This document shows, one piece after another, positions 14,816-34,920 of a stretch of 64,000 nt of DNA. Where the stretch lies: contig NC_088921.1 of the NCBI RefSeq assembly GCF_038396675.1, forward strand, positions 47,855,001-47,919,000, written 5' to 3'. The notes under the pieces are model-generated. The model had not been told where the DNA came from and searched no databases. It was given only the letters and a program-made list of their open reading frames with translations. Source of the DNA: Hydra vulgaris (lineage: Eukaryota; Cnidaria; Hydrozoa; Anthoathecata; Hydridae). The position numbers and the translations under genes were made by a program. Every line of letters starts with the position of its first letter. Position 1 is the stretch's first letter.

Positions 14816-15542
14816 TGTAGAGCGTAAACAAAAAAAAATTTAATATTAAATTTTTCTTTAATTTTATTACAGTTTTAATACAGTAATTGCTAAAAATGCT
14901 GGTTGTCTATTTATCGTTATCTTTAAACAAAGAAATAAATATGTATCATAAGTTTTATCACAAATTATTGTAAAGAAAATAATATAAAAAACTTAAACAA
15001 TGAAAACAATTTTTAAACACTTCGGACAGACTACTTCGGAATCGTAATTAGAGAGACATACAACTCTGTTGGGTTTTTATAGATTTTTTAAGACCATAAG
15101 TATAACTTGATATTTTCAAGCCACGATCTTGATTGAAATTTATAAAGTCCGATATTTTGACTATTATTATGACTGGAGTTTATTGTTATGGATACGTACA
15201 TTTTGTTGCAACTAACCCTTCGTTTTGGTTGATGTGTTTACACAAAGTTTTGAGCGTTTTATGTTGATTGTTGTTATTTTAGTTAATGTATATTAGCGAA
15301 GAGTTTAGAGTGTTTTTTAAACACAATGAACTATTTTAGTTATTTTAAGGAATATATAATTATTACGCTTCTAAACAAATACACTATCAAAAAACAAATA
15401 CTTTTTAAAAAAAAAAAAATAATAATCGTGGTCTTAAAATCTATAATTGCAAAAAAAGTTTAGATTCTACTGTCATACTATTTGCAGTTCATAAGTGATA
15501 CCTCGTACTTTTTTAAACGAACTTTTCTAAAAATAGGTGCTT

Positions 15543-15652
15543 CTCAATAAACATTTAGTCTAAAAATTGACGTTTTTAATACGTCTTTTAAACGTGTTAG
15601 ACGTTTTTTATACGTTTAAAAGACGTTATTTTTAGTCTAAATGTTTGCTGGG
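15543..15652. mobile_element. 110-bp palindromic MITE with ACGT-rich interior
   Basis: The ends are inverted copies. CTCAATAAACATTTAGTCTA on the left matches CCCAGCAAACATTTAGACTA read from the right end, with four mismatches. Between them are several ACGTCTTTTAAACGT-like phrases on both strands, so the whole element can fold on itself. It is structurally related to the element at 39207-39345 (CCCAG-type ends, repeated ACGTC core) but its terminal sequence differs. The superfamily is uncertain. Confidence 0.7.
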
Positions 15653-16232
15653 TTATATGTAATTTTTCTAAAAATCGGTGTTTATATGTAATTTTAAGCA
15701 AAAATTTTGATTTCTCAATTTAAATTGAAGTTTGAGCTTCTAACTTTTTAGCGTCTTTTTACTACAAGTTATTCCAAGGGCGGATCCGTTGGGATAATGA
15801 GAGAAATTCCCCCTCCCCCCCTCCCCCACCTGAGATATTTAGGAAAGATATTTTGTATATGTTTAACATTAAATATATAAACTTATACTGTATTTAAAAT
15901 TTACATTGTATTACAGTATAAAAACGAAACTAAATCAGGGAGGTTGTTTTAAAGTGATATAAAGTTTTAATAAAATTATGTCGTGCAAATTTTAAATCAA
16001 TTTGTTGGGATGTCAATATAAAGCATAGTTTCATATTCACATAGATTATGACAATAAAAGACTAACATTCTAAGAAAAGTTAACTGAAAATATTTTATGA
16101 TTGGTAGGCTTGCCGGCACATCACCTGTCATTGTATAGGGACAAATATTTGTTCTTTTTAATTTATATTTTGAGCATGTATTGTACAAATTTTACTCATT
16201 ATTATAGTGCCAGGGGCCGCCGTGCGTCTGGC
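15653..16232. other. Intergenic
   Basis: Near 15777 a CAAGGGCGGATCC stretch followed by a poly-C tract resembles a lone hAT terminus. No partner end or gene was found. Confidence 0.5.
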
Positions 16233-16873
16233 TTAACCCTTTCGTGACGAGTGACCCGTATGGCGGTTCATAAAATTTGTTTCTAATTGACGAGTGACCC
16301 GCATGGCGGTGCATAAACAATTTTGAATATTTCAAATCATCTATAGCAATTGGGGAAAACTTTAAACTTATTTTTGAAATGTGAATAATTTCTTAAGTTA
16401 ATGCTTCAAACCGATTGTTAACTGCATTTATAGATCGCTCGAAAATTAATTTTAAAAAATGACAAAAACAGATAAAAAGTATACTGTCATGAATGAGATT
16501 CTTGATATTTTTTTCAGTAATAGTAATGAAGGTTTTTTTTGTTTGATCACCAAGTTAAATATATCATTTATTTAAATTCAAAAACGGTATGTTTATGTAT
16601 TTTTTCTTTATTTGTTAAAGGTTACATATAGAAACTATATATTTTTGTTAATTTCAACATGATATATTTTTGATCACGTTACTAAGATAATAATTTTTTT
16701 TTTTTAGTTTTTTAATTTCATGAAAGCCAATTCTTTGACAAAAAAAAAAGGTCTTATTTGTAAAATTCTGACTAGTAGTTTTTATTTTATACTCTTTTAA
16801 TTGATCATGATCCTAGATCGTTACTTTATGCGCAGTCATTTAGCTGTTTTTAAGTCAGTCGCGAAAGGGTTAA
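16233..16873. mobile_element. piggyBac-type MITE flanked by TTAA
   Basis: TTAA target copies lie at 16233-16236 and 16870-16873 and enclose a 633-bp element. Its ends are inverted: CCCTTTCGTGAC on the left and CCCTTTCGCGAC read from the right. TTAA duplication with CCCTTT-type ends is diagnostic of piggyBac-like elements. Near the left end a phrase of about 27 bp containing GACGAGTGACCCG.ATGGCGGT occurs twice (about 16246 and 16290), resembling subterminal transposase-binding repeats. There is no coding capacity, so it is a non-autonomous derivative. Confidence 0.85.
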
Positions 16874-17359
16874 GATAATAAGGGGTAAGTAACTTTTATA
16901 ACGTTTTGACTGAATTATCAACTAATGCGTTCTCAAAGTTTCTGAAAAGTTGGGTCAACACGGAGACGTTAATTAAACTATAAACAAAATCATGGCCTTT
17001 AAAATAACTAAACAGTATAATAAAATTATATACAAGTTTTATAAATGGCAGTGTCCAGAGTTCTGCCTCAGAATCATGAGGTTCACGGTAATGGAAATAA
17101 GCATTGGTTATCATTATTATTGGATTTAAATGAGTGAACAAAAATTAAATTGAAAAAAAGTTTTACTTTAAAATAAAATTTCTTTAAAATCCTTTATTGT
17201 CAACACTTTGACCGGTGTTTCTCGATCCTTGGATGGATTTATTTTGCGGTGATATAAAAAAACTCAATATATTGAAGAAGACGATGGAAGTGGAAAAAAA
17301 GATGAGATTAAAAAAAATATATATATAAAGCAAAATCTATCATCATCTCCATAAAGGTA

Positions 17360-17960
17360 AACCCATGTCAGTCGCCGACAAGTCTTGCAAAAAAAATTTT
17401 AAATGCAACTAAGTTTTAATAGGAAAAGTATTTAGATATGAAGAATGTAAAGCATATCATATAAAAGAAAGCTCCAAAGCAATTCATTGATGAAGAAATG
17501 AAAACAATTCGTTGTTTAAAAAAGGTAGGAAAACTTTTGAACCGAGAAAACTTAAGCATAATTGAAGATAAAACCTTCGCAAAAAAGACTTTTCACTATT
17601 GCCAGACCAACAATATCTTTATCGGTCGAAAGGTCGCCCAAAAATTAGATATATTCAAACTGAGAAATTTTCTCCCAAGCTCCTTGTATGGCAAGCAATT
17701 TACTCCTGTGGTTTAAAAAGTACACCACACACTACTCGTAAAACTTTAAACGCGGATTTGAATATAAAAAAATGCTTAAAAAATGTCTTTTGAAATTTTT
17801 TGAAAAGTCTAATATGCCCACAACATTTTGGTTTAAATTGGCTACACTTCTCTTAGAGGTCTCTGGAAAGGTATGAACAAAATGGCGTCGAACTCATATC
17901 TAAGAAAGGAAATCCTTTAAATTGTTATGAGCAGCGAGTTATTGATAGTTATAAAAAGAA
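17360..17960 (+). pseudogene. Mariner/Tc1-superfamily transposase remnant
   Basis: Plus-strand coding sequence scattered over frames. Recognisable segments include DKTFAKKTFHYC (first catalytic Asp region), SKGRPKIRYIQTEKFSPKLLVWQAIYSCG near 17650-17710, FWFKLA near 17828 (from FWPDLA, second Asp degraded), and YEQNGVELISKKGNPLNC near 17872-17925 (from NGV.FVPK..NPPNCP). The terminal catalytic residue region is lost. Multiple frameshifts show an old inactive copy. No terminal inverted repeats were found. Confidence 0.65.
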
Positions 17961-20183
17961 TCTTATTGAAAATTTAGAAATTAGCATAGATAAAAAAATA
18001 TAATAATAAGGAATTCACCAGTTAGTTTTATATGGTTATTAAAAGGGGGCAAATTAGAAAAAGCCATTTTGCATTATACAAATACAACCAAATGATTTCA
18101 AAAATTTTAGCGTGTGTGCTAAAATCTTTAATTATAACAGAATACCATATTCAAAAATATGTTATTTTAAATTGACACAAAGTCTTTTTGAGATGGGATA
18201 AAAAGTCTCAATTTCGGAGGAAGCCTAACAAATGTTAACACCATTAGTACTATACAAAAAAGGAAAAGAATGGGTAACAAAATCTAACAGAGCTTAAAGT
18301 GTTGGTTCAAAAGATCAGTTTGTGGAAGAGAAAAAAAAAGATTTAAAAAAATGAATAAATTTATGCTAATCGTTGATCAGAATTATTATAAACAATTCTT
18401 AAATAACAAAAAATAATCAAAATTTATCCTTTATGTAGTATTATTTAATAAAAAGGATTTCTATTTATAACGTTTTACTGTTTTTTAATTATAAAATTAG
18501 TTGAAATCCATAAAAACTACTACGGGATTTGTGAACATGATTGAGAAAAGTATGATTTTGGACTTTGGAAAACTTGTTGCTTCCATATTATTAAGATCTT
18601 AGAGCGATAAGGTTCCAAACAATAAGTTTTGTTTTTCTGACGTTTATACAAAGCTTTTTAATTAAAAAATGGTTAACTATCTTTATTTAAACAAAAAAAA
18701 AGTACTTTTCAATCTGAAATTATGAATTGTAACAAAATAAAAATGGTTTGAAACTTATTATCTAATTTAGCTTATTATCTCAGTTTCATGTTGGTAGTTG
18801 TTGAAATCTTGTTGTTCTCAGGTCGCGATATCGACGACGATTATCTTGTTCTATCTCCATTTTTTGAAAAAATTGAGATATTGATAGTGTTGTGTACTTC
18901 AGAATAATGTTTTTCTACTGTATTAAATCCTAAGTTATAAGTAAAAAGTTGCGGTGAAAACATAAGTTATAAAATCATTTTTTTATGCCGTCTCCTAAAG
19001 TTTTTTTTTTTTAAATCATTTTTATCTTAAAACTAAAAGATATGAAGATAGAACAAGATAGTTCTAACGTCGCGGTATATGATCTAAATATAAGTATTTA
19101 ACAGAACAGTAATTAAATTGGAAAATAATTATTAAAATCCTTTCTTATTTAAAAGGCAAATAAACAGGTAAATTTCATTTTGTCGTATACAAGTTGATAT
19201 CTCTTAAATTTTTAATGGATATTGTAAATAGTTTTTGCTATACATGGAAGCATTTAAAAATGACTTAAACGCACGATGCATGAAAAACTGAATTGGGTGT
19301 CACTAAGAAACGTATTTCTCTCTAAGAATATAAGGAGCTAATTATGTCCTACTTTTTTAACAGTTTTTAAGAGTACATCAGAAACTCCAATTGAGTCATA
19401 GTTTTCTAAAAGTTTGTAGTTTTCAGATTATAAAACAAAAGATATTTATGCGGACTTCCGTACATTAGAAAAAGCACAGGCTTAAACAAACATTTTTCTA
19501 TAAAATCAAAGCAGTTTCAGTATATACATGCGCAATCCTTCAATAAACTAGATTCATTTAGTCAAGCTGCCTTAATGCCTTTGCTATTTAAACTTTTTGA
19601 TTTTAAAGAGTGGCTTTTTTTCAACAAATACCTTTGGTAGTAAAATTGTGAAATTAAAAAATATTCGTATTACAATTAGTTTTTTGATAATAATTTGGTA
19701 ATAAAATTGCGTTTTTAGAGTAATTCCTGAAGACGTTTAATTTTAATTTGCTTTAAAAGCAAAATGAAGTATTGTTTCAATGAAAGACAAAATGTAAGAG
19801 GCATTTTAAAATTTTTAGTCAAAAAGTGTTTGAGGTAAAAGAGTTTTTTTATTTTATTTTCTATTTGCCAGAATATGTACAAGGTAAATTTCATTGAATA
19901 TATAACCGGCAGGATTTCTGGAAGATCACATGATCTTGTTATAAAGTTGAGTAAACTGCTTATGAGCGGTTTACTATATTATTACATAATTGCGTGCGTT
20001 TCTTTGTTATTGTAGTTCTTTAACAGGAGTTTGTTGAATGCATAATTATTCTAGATTAATTATTCCAGACTTCACTTCAGAATTTAAATGACTGTTTTTT
20101 AATCGAAATGCAAACAGTTTTGTGCTTTTCAACATTATTAAAATTTTACATATAAAAAAAACAAAAACAATTTATTATAATCA
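17961..20183. other. Intergenic, no gene recognised
   Basis: Very A/T-rich, with no open frame of protein-like composition and no repeat with clear ends. Confidence 0.5.
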
Positions 20184-20247
20184 TTTTTAAAAAAACTGGA
20201 AACTGATTATTTTTTTAAAAATTATCAGTTTCCAGTTTTTTTAAAAA
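20184..20247. repeat. 24-bp perfect inverted repeat (hairpin)
   Basis: The arms at 20184-20207 and 20224-20247 are exact reverse complements containing the core ACTGGAAACTGAT, separated by 16 A/T bases. There are no target duplications or element ends. Confidence 0.85.
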
Positions 20248-22769
20248 TAAATAAATTCTATAAATTACCAAAATATAACAGGTTAAACTAGTGAGGCTAG
20301 TTAAAGTAAAATTATAAATTTGTTTCAAGGCACCCCATCCATGGGGTTCCCTGATACACACTGCAAGCATCATTAAAAAAGTAAATAAAAAGTATAAAAC
20401 ATAGAGGAAAGGCAGATTTTTATTTGAAATATAAACAAATTAATATTTATGACCCAAATAATGCATCCAATGCTGCAAATCACATTTCAGAAGACCAGAT
20501 AATTTATCATATTAAGTGTCATTTTTAAGCGTCAATAAATAATGGCTTTGTATCGAAATGGGATCTCCTTGTATTATATTTAAATAAATCTTTTTAAAAT
20601 TAACTATAAATATTAAAAGAAATGATTTTTAGAATTGTTTATGACAAAATGGAGTACTATTCTACAGTTTTAGGGCCCCAACAAATGCATGATCAAGTTA
20701 CCCCATACTTACTAATATAAAACAATCGCTTTATTTTTAATATCAATTTGTTTTTTCAATGATTATGTTTAAGGAAACAGCTTATGGATTGTAGTTTACA
20801 AAATAATGTCACTTATTGATAGACACATTGAATAAGACACTTTAAAACTTATGAGCTTTAAAAACTAATAAATTAATTTGTCATAAAAAAAAACAAATTT
20901 CGACCCCACGCAGGCCTAATGATATCAAATGAGATTTTTTTTCAAAACATAACTCTAGTAGTAACTGTTTCACATATATGAAAGTGGTTTTCATAACTCT
21001 TAAGATGCCTCCACAATTACAATGTTTCATGGTGTCCCTTGTATCACGGTCCTCCACTCTCCTCTACTTAGATTCTAGGAACAATAAAAGTCCTAAAGTA
21101 TTGATTTACCCTCGCGCCAAACGTGAGAGCAGTAAAACGTTAAAAAAAATTTTATTCTAAACTAAATCCAACTTATTGGCGCATTTCAAACTTCATTTTA
21201 GAACCCTAATGTTCGAAAGCTATAACCATGTATAGTTATCAAATTTCCAAAAAAAGGGGTTGTAAATTATTTACGGTTATATATATATATGTATATATAT
21301 TGCGCTTTTGCGCATTGCGCTAAAAAATTCAAATTAGAATGCATATAGATTGGAAAATATGCTACAGACCCTTTTTGTATATTTGGTTGAGAAAGCGTAA
21401 GATGTTTCCAGAATTGAAAAATGAAAACTCTTTCAAACTACTTAGATGCAAAATATCTTCCATAAAGTTGTCTTCTATTTCACAAGCTTTAATTTTTACC
21501 AGTTCTAGATCTTTCAACCAAATAAATGAGAATGTTAAATAAACAATTTTCACAATCCTAATTTTGAATTGAATTTGTTAAAGGAAATGGCAAAGGGTAT
21601 ATTTAAAAATAATTACTTTAAGTTTATGTTCGGGAAACGGCTTTAGAGCAGCAGTAATTTTTTTGATAGTTCAGCTATTAGTTTTATAGCGGCAATCTGA
21701 GGTGGATGTCTGGCGTACGAAATCTTGTAAAGCATGATCTTCTATCTAGCGAAACTGCTGCTAAAAAAAATATTTTAAGTTTTTATTTTTTAATTACAAG
21801 GCACAATAAAACTTATGCATAATATTGAATTAAGGGATGCCCACTTGTCTTTAATTCCCACAATGACGTTTATTCTCCAATTATTATTACATTGTTGTCT
21901 ATTAGCTAGCTAACCAGTGATCCAGCTTGATAACTGGTTTCAAATACCAAATATGGCGCATCACAAAGGCTGACTTACATACCTGATTAAATGTCATAAC
22001 ATTTTAAAGGAAGTAGTTTAAAGTAGATCAGGTTTACATAAATATTACCGACTTTGCCAAAACATTCAAAACAGTGTCAAACAACGACTTTTTTGTGAGA
22101 TTCATGCCTATAGGCATGCGTCTTTTGAAAAAATCATTGTGAGAGACTGTGCTTTTTATTTTTTATTTAAAATTGTGATCAAATTTTCTTTTAGAATAAT
22201 TATAAAAGTATTTATGAGATTTTTTTCTGAAATAACCTGACAAAGCTTATCTTTAACAATAAAATATTTTGTTAGGATATGATCTAGCTTTTCTGCGCTC
22301 GCCTGTTGTTGACGAGTTCATGTTGCGTTTTACAAAGTGCTTTCTTAATGTTATTGTTGGTAATGTGCAAAGAATAGTCCCTTAGTACTAGTGTCATAGT
22401 TAAGCACTTCAGTTCTTTTTGTAGATTATTAAGTTCTGTAATGATAGTGCAGTATCTGAGAGCTTGGCTGTATATGGTGCCTCATCCAAAAAAAAGAGAT
22501 AAATTATTTAAAACTATAATTCTTTGATAATATAAATAAAGCAAAGTTAATTGCTATGTGTATCACCAAATAAATTTATTTTATACCTCATCAATGAAAA
22601 CAATTCTTCTTATTATTTTGTAATTAAAACCTCATTCAGTTTTTTTATCTTTCTTTTTCTGGCGCCCCTATTACTTTGGCGTCCGGGATATATGTGTCCC
22701 TTTTGCCCCTCACTCTCGGAGGTCCTGTATATGTAAATACAGGGGAATATACATATATATGTATATATA
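20248..22769. other. Intergenic, no gene recognised
   Basis: A/T-rich. Short complementary ORFs at about 21340-21550 have no family resemblance. A small G/C-rich patch at 22660-22730 is unexplained. Confidence 0.5.
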
Positions 22770-22953
22770 TACAGTATCGGACAAAATGAGTGCAACCAAA
22801 TAATGCTAATTTAATGCTTAATTTATTCATCACAAAGTTCATTATTTGTACACGAAAATTAATAAATTAATCAAAAGTATTAAAAAAATTTGATTACCTT
22901 CCGGACAAAACCAGTGCAACTCAACAAAATGTTGACCAAGCTGTATTTCGCTA

Positions 22954-23979
22954 TCAATATTTCGTGGCGAATCCTTTGTTTTCAATCACAGCCTTGCATC
23001 TTCGAGGCATAGATTCGATCAGGTAATCAATGAAACTTTGTGGAATCGCTGCCCAGGCCTTTTGGATTTGTTCAAACAGTTGATCCTTATTACGAACACC
23101 TTCACGATAAATTCTGCGGTTGACGATCTCCCTCAGGTTCTCGATAGGGTTGAGATCCGGAGATTGAGGCGGCCAATCTATCACCAATAGGTGGTTGTCT
23201 TGAAACCACTGCTTGACTACTTTTGCAGTGTGTTTCGGATCGTTGTCTTGCTGAAAAACCCATTTTATTGGCATATTCCATTCAGCATGAGGTAACATAA
23301 CATCTTTCAGGATATTTTTATACATGAAACGGTCCATTATTCAATCTTTTCGATGTGTTATACCTAGACCGTTAACAGATAAACACCCCCAGACCATTAC
23401 ATTGCCTCCACCATGCTTCACGGTCTTATGGCAGTAACGTAATTCGAGGCGTTTTCCGGCCGATCGACGTACACGGCAAATGCCATCGCTCCCAATGATA
23501 TTGAACTTCGATTCATCACTGAACAGGGCAGTTCGCCATTTCTGCACATTCCAGTCAATATGAGATGTAGCAAACAGGAGTCTTTTCTTCTGGTTTTTTA
23601 GTGAAGTCAGCGGTTTCTTTGCAGGGCGTCGAGAAAACAATCTGGCTTCAACAGCATGTCGTCTGATTGTTCGGTCCGATACAGGCAGCTCTAATTGCTT
23701 TTGTATCTCGATTGATGATATCCAGGGATCCTTCTTGACGGATCTGACGATCATAGAATCCTCTCTAGAAGTGGTGGAACGCGGTCTTCCACCTATATTA
23801 TCTGCTGCCAACTTCCCCGTAGAATGATATTTGGAACATAGTCTTGATACGGTCCAATTTTTCACGCGATATTTATCACAAATACTTTTTTGTGACATTC
23901 CAGTTACGTAATCGCCAATAATTTTCTTTCTTAGTTCCAATCCAAGACTGTCGGGAGCCATTTTTGCACTTGAAGTCAT
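22954..23979 (-). pseudogene. Tc1 DD34E transposase, one nonsense codon (copy A)
   Basis: The frame runs from ATG at 23979 to the stop at 22954-22956, about 341 codons, which is full Tc1 length. The only obvious defect is an in-frame TGA at 23341-23343, where copy C has a glycine codon (GGA). N-terminal helix-turn-helix regions cover about residues 12-110, with the GRPR motif at 64-67 between them. The catalytic triad is D155 (FSDES), D245 (QQDNDPKHT) and E280 (SPDLNPIEN), with 34 residues between the last two. It would cut and paste the element at TA sites. A second in-frame ATG at codon 7 is the first ATG retained in copy C. Reversion of one base would restore the frame, so the copy is young. 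Confidence 0.9.
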
Positions 23980-24246
23980 AAAAATAACAAAAATAAATAA
24001 TCAAGCTTCTCAAGGCTTACGGTGTTACATTAACCTTGTGATGATACAATAATGGTCTGTGGAACACAACGTCTTGTTTGGATGTGGACTGTATTGATGT
24101 AATGAAACACTTGTTGTTTTTCACTTCTTGTATTGATGTTCTTCGATAAAACACTTTGATAAAACTCACTTCGATAAACTGTCTTGATAATACTGACTGA
24201 TTGACTTCCATATACTGACTGAATTACATGTCGATTTACATGTCTC

Positions 24247-24253
24247 TTATATA
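24247..24253 (-). promoter_or_regulatory. TATA box of Tc1 transposase gene, copy A
   Basis: On the minus strand this reads TATATAA within CTATATAAGAG, about 270 bp before the transposase ATG and just downstream of the TTC/GAA array. All three copies retain it. The start site would fall near 24220, giving a 5' leader of about 240 nt rich in A. Confidence 0.65.
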
Positions 24254-24310
24254 GTAAAATGAACCTGTGTGAACCTGTTCTGGACGATTCTAGATGCATC
24301 TTTTCGATGC

Positions 24311-24457
24311 TTCTGGAAGCTTCTGGATGTGTCTGGATGCTTCTGAATGTTTCTGGATAATTCTGGATGCTACTGGATGCTTCCAGATGCTTCTTCTGGA
24401 AACTTCTGGAAGCTTCTGCATGCTTCTGGAAACTTCTGGAAACTTCTGAATACTTCC
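24311..24457. promoter_or_regulatory. Phased heat-shock-element-like array, copy A
   Basis: Fifteen 10-bp units of consensus TTCTGGAWRC run from 24311 to 24453, with a 3-bp slip at 24391-24393. This places TTC and its inverse GAA alternately every 5 bp, which is the nTTCnnGAAn binding pattern of heat-shock factor. Runs of five consecutive perfect pentamers occur at 24394-24416 and 24424-24446, and three at 24311-24323. The array lies immediately upstream of the minus-strand TATA box. It could also be read as a simple minisatellite, but its position and exact phase favour a promoter role. Confidence 0.6.
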
Positions 24458-24738
24458 TTTAATTATTAAAAAACTTCCGTGACGTTGACCAGACTTAAGA
24501 AAATGGAACAAACCAAAAAAGTTGCACTTATTTTGTCCGCTGCAAAATGGCACTTGTCAACGAAATTCTGCCTGTGTGCTGTCACCTATCAGCTGATTGC
24601 TCATGTCATGGCATGCTATGACTCCAGACTCCTGAACTGTTTGCTGTGGTAGTATAGTTCGTTTCGTTTTTAAGACATGTAAAATTAGGAACACTTTTTA
24701 GCATTGTTCGATGTTGGTTGCAAATGTTTTGTCCAATA

Positions 24739-25389
<651 letters not shown>

Positions 25390-25610
25390 GGTGTAGATTT
25401 TTAGTCTGAACTTAAAAGATTGGTGCGCAATAAAAACTGGCAAGCTGAAAATCTAGATAAACTTAAAAAGCAGATCGAGTTTTCATTCAAGAAAATTGCT
25501 ATAAAACGTGTACATCAGCTAGCAGCAGCAATATTTACAAGAGTGGACACTGTTTGTGGTAATGGCATGAAATACATTAGATTTAATTTTTAGAAGTCAT
25601 ATGCAAAAAA
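25390..25610 (+). pseudogene. Mariner-superfamily transposase C-terminal remnant
   Basis: The frame ELKRLVRNKNWQAENLDKL, then KKQIEFSFKKI, RVHQLAAAIFTRVDTVCGNG and KYI matches the C-terminal end of mariner-type transposases (W.A.....L..RI...I..I.......L.....RV......G). The DDE core is absent. It may be the missing 3' part of the same family as the remnant at 17.4-18.0 kb. Confidence 0.6.
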
Positions 25611-25639
25611 ATATACATAGACATATTTACATATATATT

Positions 25640-25664
25640 CATGGCCCCACGGCGCCGGGGGCCA
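25640..25664. repeat. Small G/C-rich palindrome
   Basis: ATGGCCCC and GGGGCCAT arms of 8 bp enclose a 9-nt G/C-rich loop. It stands out sharply from the A/T-rich flanks. Confidence 0.6.
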
Positions 25665-26276
25665 TATATAAATATGCAAATACGCTATATTGTAATTTTA
25701 TAATAAAATGACATAAACAGATGTCTAATTAAAGATTTATTTAGAAATTTAAGGTTTACTTATAATATATTATCTTATACATTATAAAGTTAATATATAA
25801 TTTAAGGAATGAATTCAAATGCTAAAGCATAATGTAGGACTTTTGCATATAATATAGTAATTAATTTTACTCTTGTTATTACATTATTTATTTTGAGTAA
25901 AAATTTGTTTTTTCGTTTTAAGAAGGTTATTTTAATATTAATTATTTTTATCAAAAGGTTATTAACTACTCATTAGGATTAATTACTATTATTTATTATT
26001 TTTCGCAATTTAAAAAATGTTATCTTGTTTTTGAGTGCTGAAGAAGAGGTGAGCGATCATGCGCTCAAACAGAAGTTGCTAACGCAGTAATTATTAAAAC
26101 GCTGTAATTAACTAAAATATAATTCGACTAATTAACTAAAATTTACTTCATTTTTCTTTTTCCAAAAAAACATAACGTTATTATTTTTGTATTGTTTTCG
26201 GACAAAATGCTCGGAATGTATTTTTCTATAAAAATGGAGTAAAAAACGTTATTTTAGAAGTGATGTAAGGTTGATT

Positions 26277-33387
<7,111 letters not shown>

Positions 33388-34117
33388 AAAAAACGGTATA
33401 ATATAATAAAGTATATATATATATTTTTACATTGCAACTTTTCTTTTATAATGAACTGTAAATATTTTTTAAATATAGTTAAGAAAAATATCAATTTATA
33501 TATACGGCCATTGTGTGACATGTGTGACATTAAAACAAATTATATTTAGTATTTTTTACTAAAAATAAGCTTGACTTATGGGAAAAATTTTTTTTACTTT
33601 TTTCGTTTAAATGTTGTTGCTGACCTAAAAGAAATTGTTAAAGGCATTTTATTTGCAGCAACTACAAAGCAGATCAAAGTCAATGATGCATATACCTAAA
33701 ATTCCATATAAGTAGCGGATCCAGATTGTTGTCATTAAGAGGAGTAGTCATAGGAGGGGAAGTCCAAAAACGATAACTTCAAAACCTCTGCTCCTCTCGA
33801 TTGTTTAGAATTTTTAAAAAAGAAATTATTTCCATTTCTAGCAATAACACTGTACTGTAATAGAACAAAGTACAAAGTCAAGTTCTTCAAAAGAATAAAT
33901 ATAGGAGAAAACGGGTCAAGATGGAGGATGGTGCAAGACAACTTTCTATATAACAACTCAAAACAAAAAAATTTAAAAATGGGTGGAAACAAAACTGTAT
34001 TTATAAGTTTTTTATATCAAAACACCATTTTGTTTTTTTAAAACAATGTTAATGTATTTTTTTCAAAACGTTCCCCATCTTTCCAGTCTTTTCCTATTAG
34101 TTATCGATGTTATGAAA

Positions 34118-34120
<3 letters not shown>
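33388..34120. other. Intergenic downstream of the SGNH gene
   Basis: A short TA run lies at 33410-33424. Near 33713 an AGTAGCGGATCCAGA stretch resembles a lone hAT terminus. Nothing else is recognised. Confidence 0.5.

Positions 34121-34121
<1 letters not shown>

Positions 34122-34199
<78 letters not shown>
34122..34199. repeat. (TA)n microsatellite
   Basis: About 78 bp of TA dinucleotides. Confidence 0.95.
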
Positions 34200-34202
<3 letters not shown>

Positions 34203-34749
34203 ATATTATCAATGAGAACTTTACTTTTGTGCCGAAATTATTCAAATAAGAAAAAGTTGATGAGAAAAAATAAATGTTTCTCCGCCATCTGTTAAAATTC
34301 GATACATCTCCTACAAAAAGTAAAGCACTTGCGATTGGAACAAGGTGTAGAGAAACAATGAAACCAACTATGTTGGAGCTAATAACCTATGAAGAAAAGT
34401 AAAAATTAGATGTCATTTTATATTTATGTATTTTAATATTTGAAGTTGTTTTCTTAATATTTATTTAAAAAGTAAAATTCAATCAGTAAAATTATTGAAT
34501 GTGTCATTAAACGACAAACAAACGACATTGAACGACAAAGATTGGGAAAATCTGATTTTTTGAATCTTTTTAAAAGGATAAAATACTTTTTTTTCAAAAA
34601 TCCTTTAAAAATAATTCTCTGAAAAAAATATGTTTTCAAAAGAATTTCTTAAGATATTTAAAGTTTCTTAAAATTTTTTCAAATTATGCTGCATTCAGTA
34701 AACTCATCTGAGCTTCTTAAAAAATATTTAGAAATATTTTTTAAAAAAA

Positions 34750-34872
34750 AAGAGTACCGCGGAAGTTCACGCCTCTATTCTTACCAATGTACTTTATTGG
34801 GCTAGAGCGGGCGTGGAACCTCGGACTTCTGGGTTCGGAGCCAGAACTCTAACCACTGCGCCACAGCTGCTT
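34750..34872 (-). mobile_element. tRNA-derived SINE, copy 1 (partial)
   Basis: The minus strand begins GCAGCTGTGGCGCAGTGG, a pol III A box of the TGGCNNAGTGG type. A degenerate B box (GAGGTTCCACGCCC) follows about 35 bp later. The 3' part contains GGCGTGAACTTCC and GCGGTACTC, then a T/A tail. The same 3' modules occur in the copy at 54571-54740, so the two belong to one SINE family. Cloverleaf pairing is poor, so it is not a functional tRNA gene. Confidence 0.75.
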
Positions 34873-34920
34873 TTAAGATGGTAAGGCCATAAAAGTTATG
34901 AAAAGTACTTTTTTTTTCAG

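Noticed and set aside
24030-24553. Minus-strand ORFs between the transposase start and the right end of Tc1 copies A and B
   Set aside because: They cover the 5' leader and the TTC/GAA array; the Ser/Glu-rich translation is that of a 10-bp repeat and is not conserved in frame among copies.
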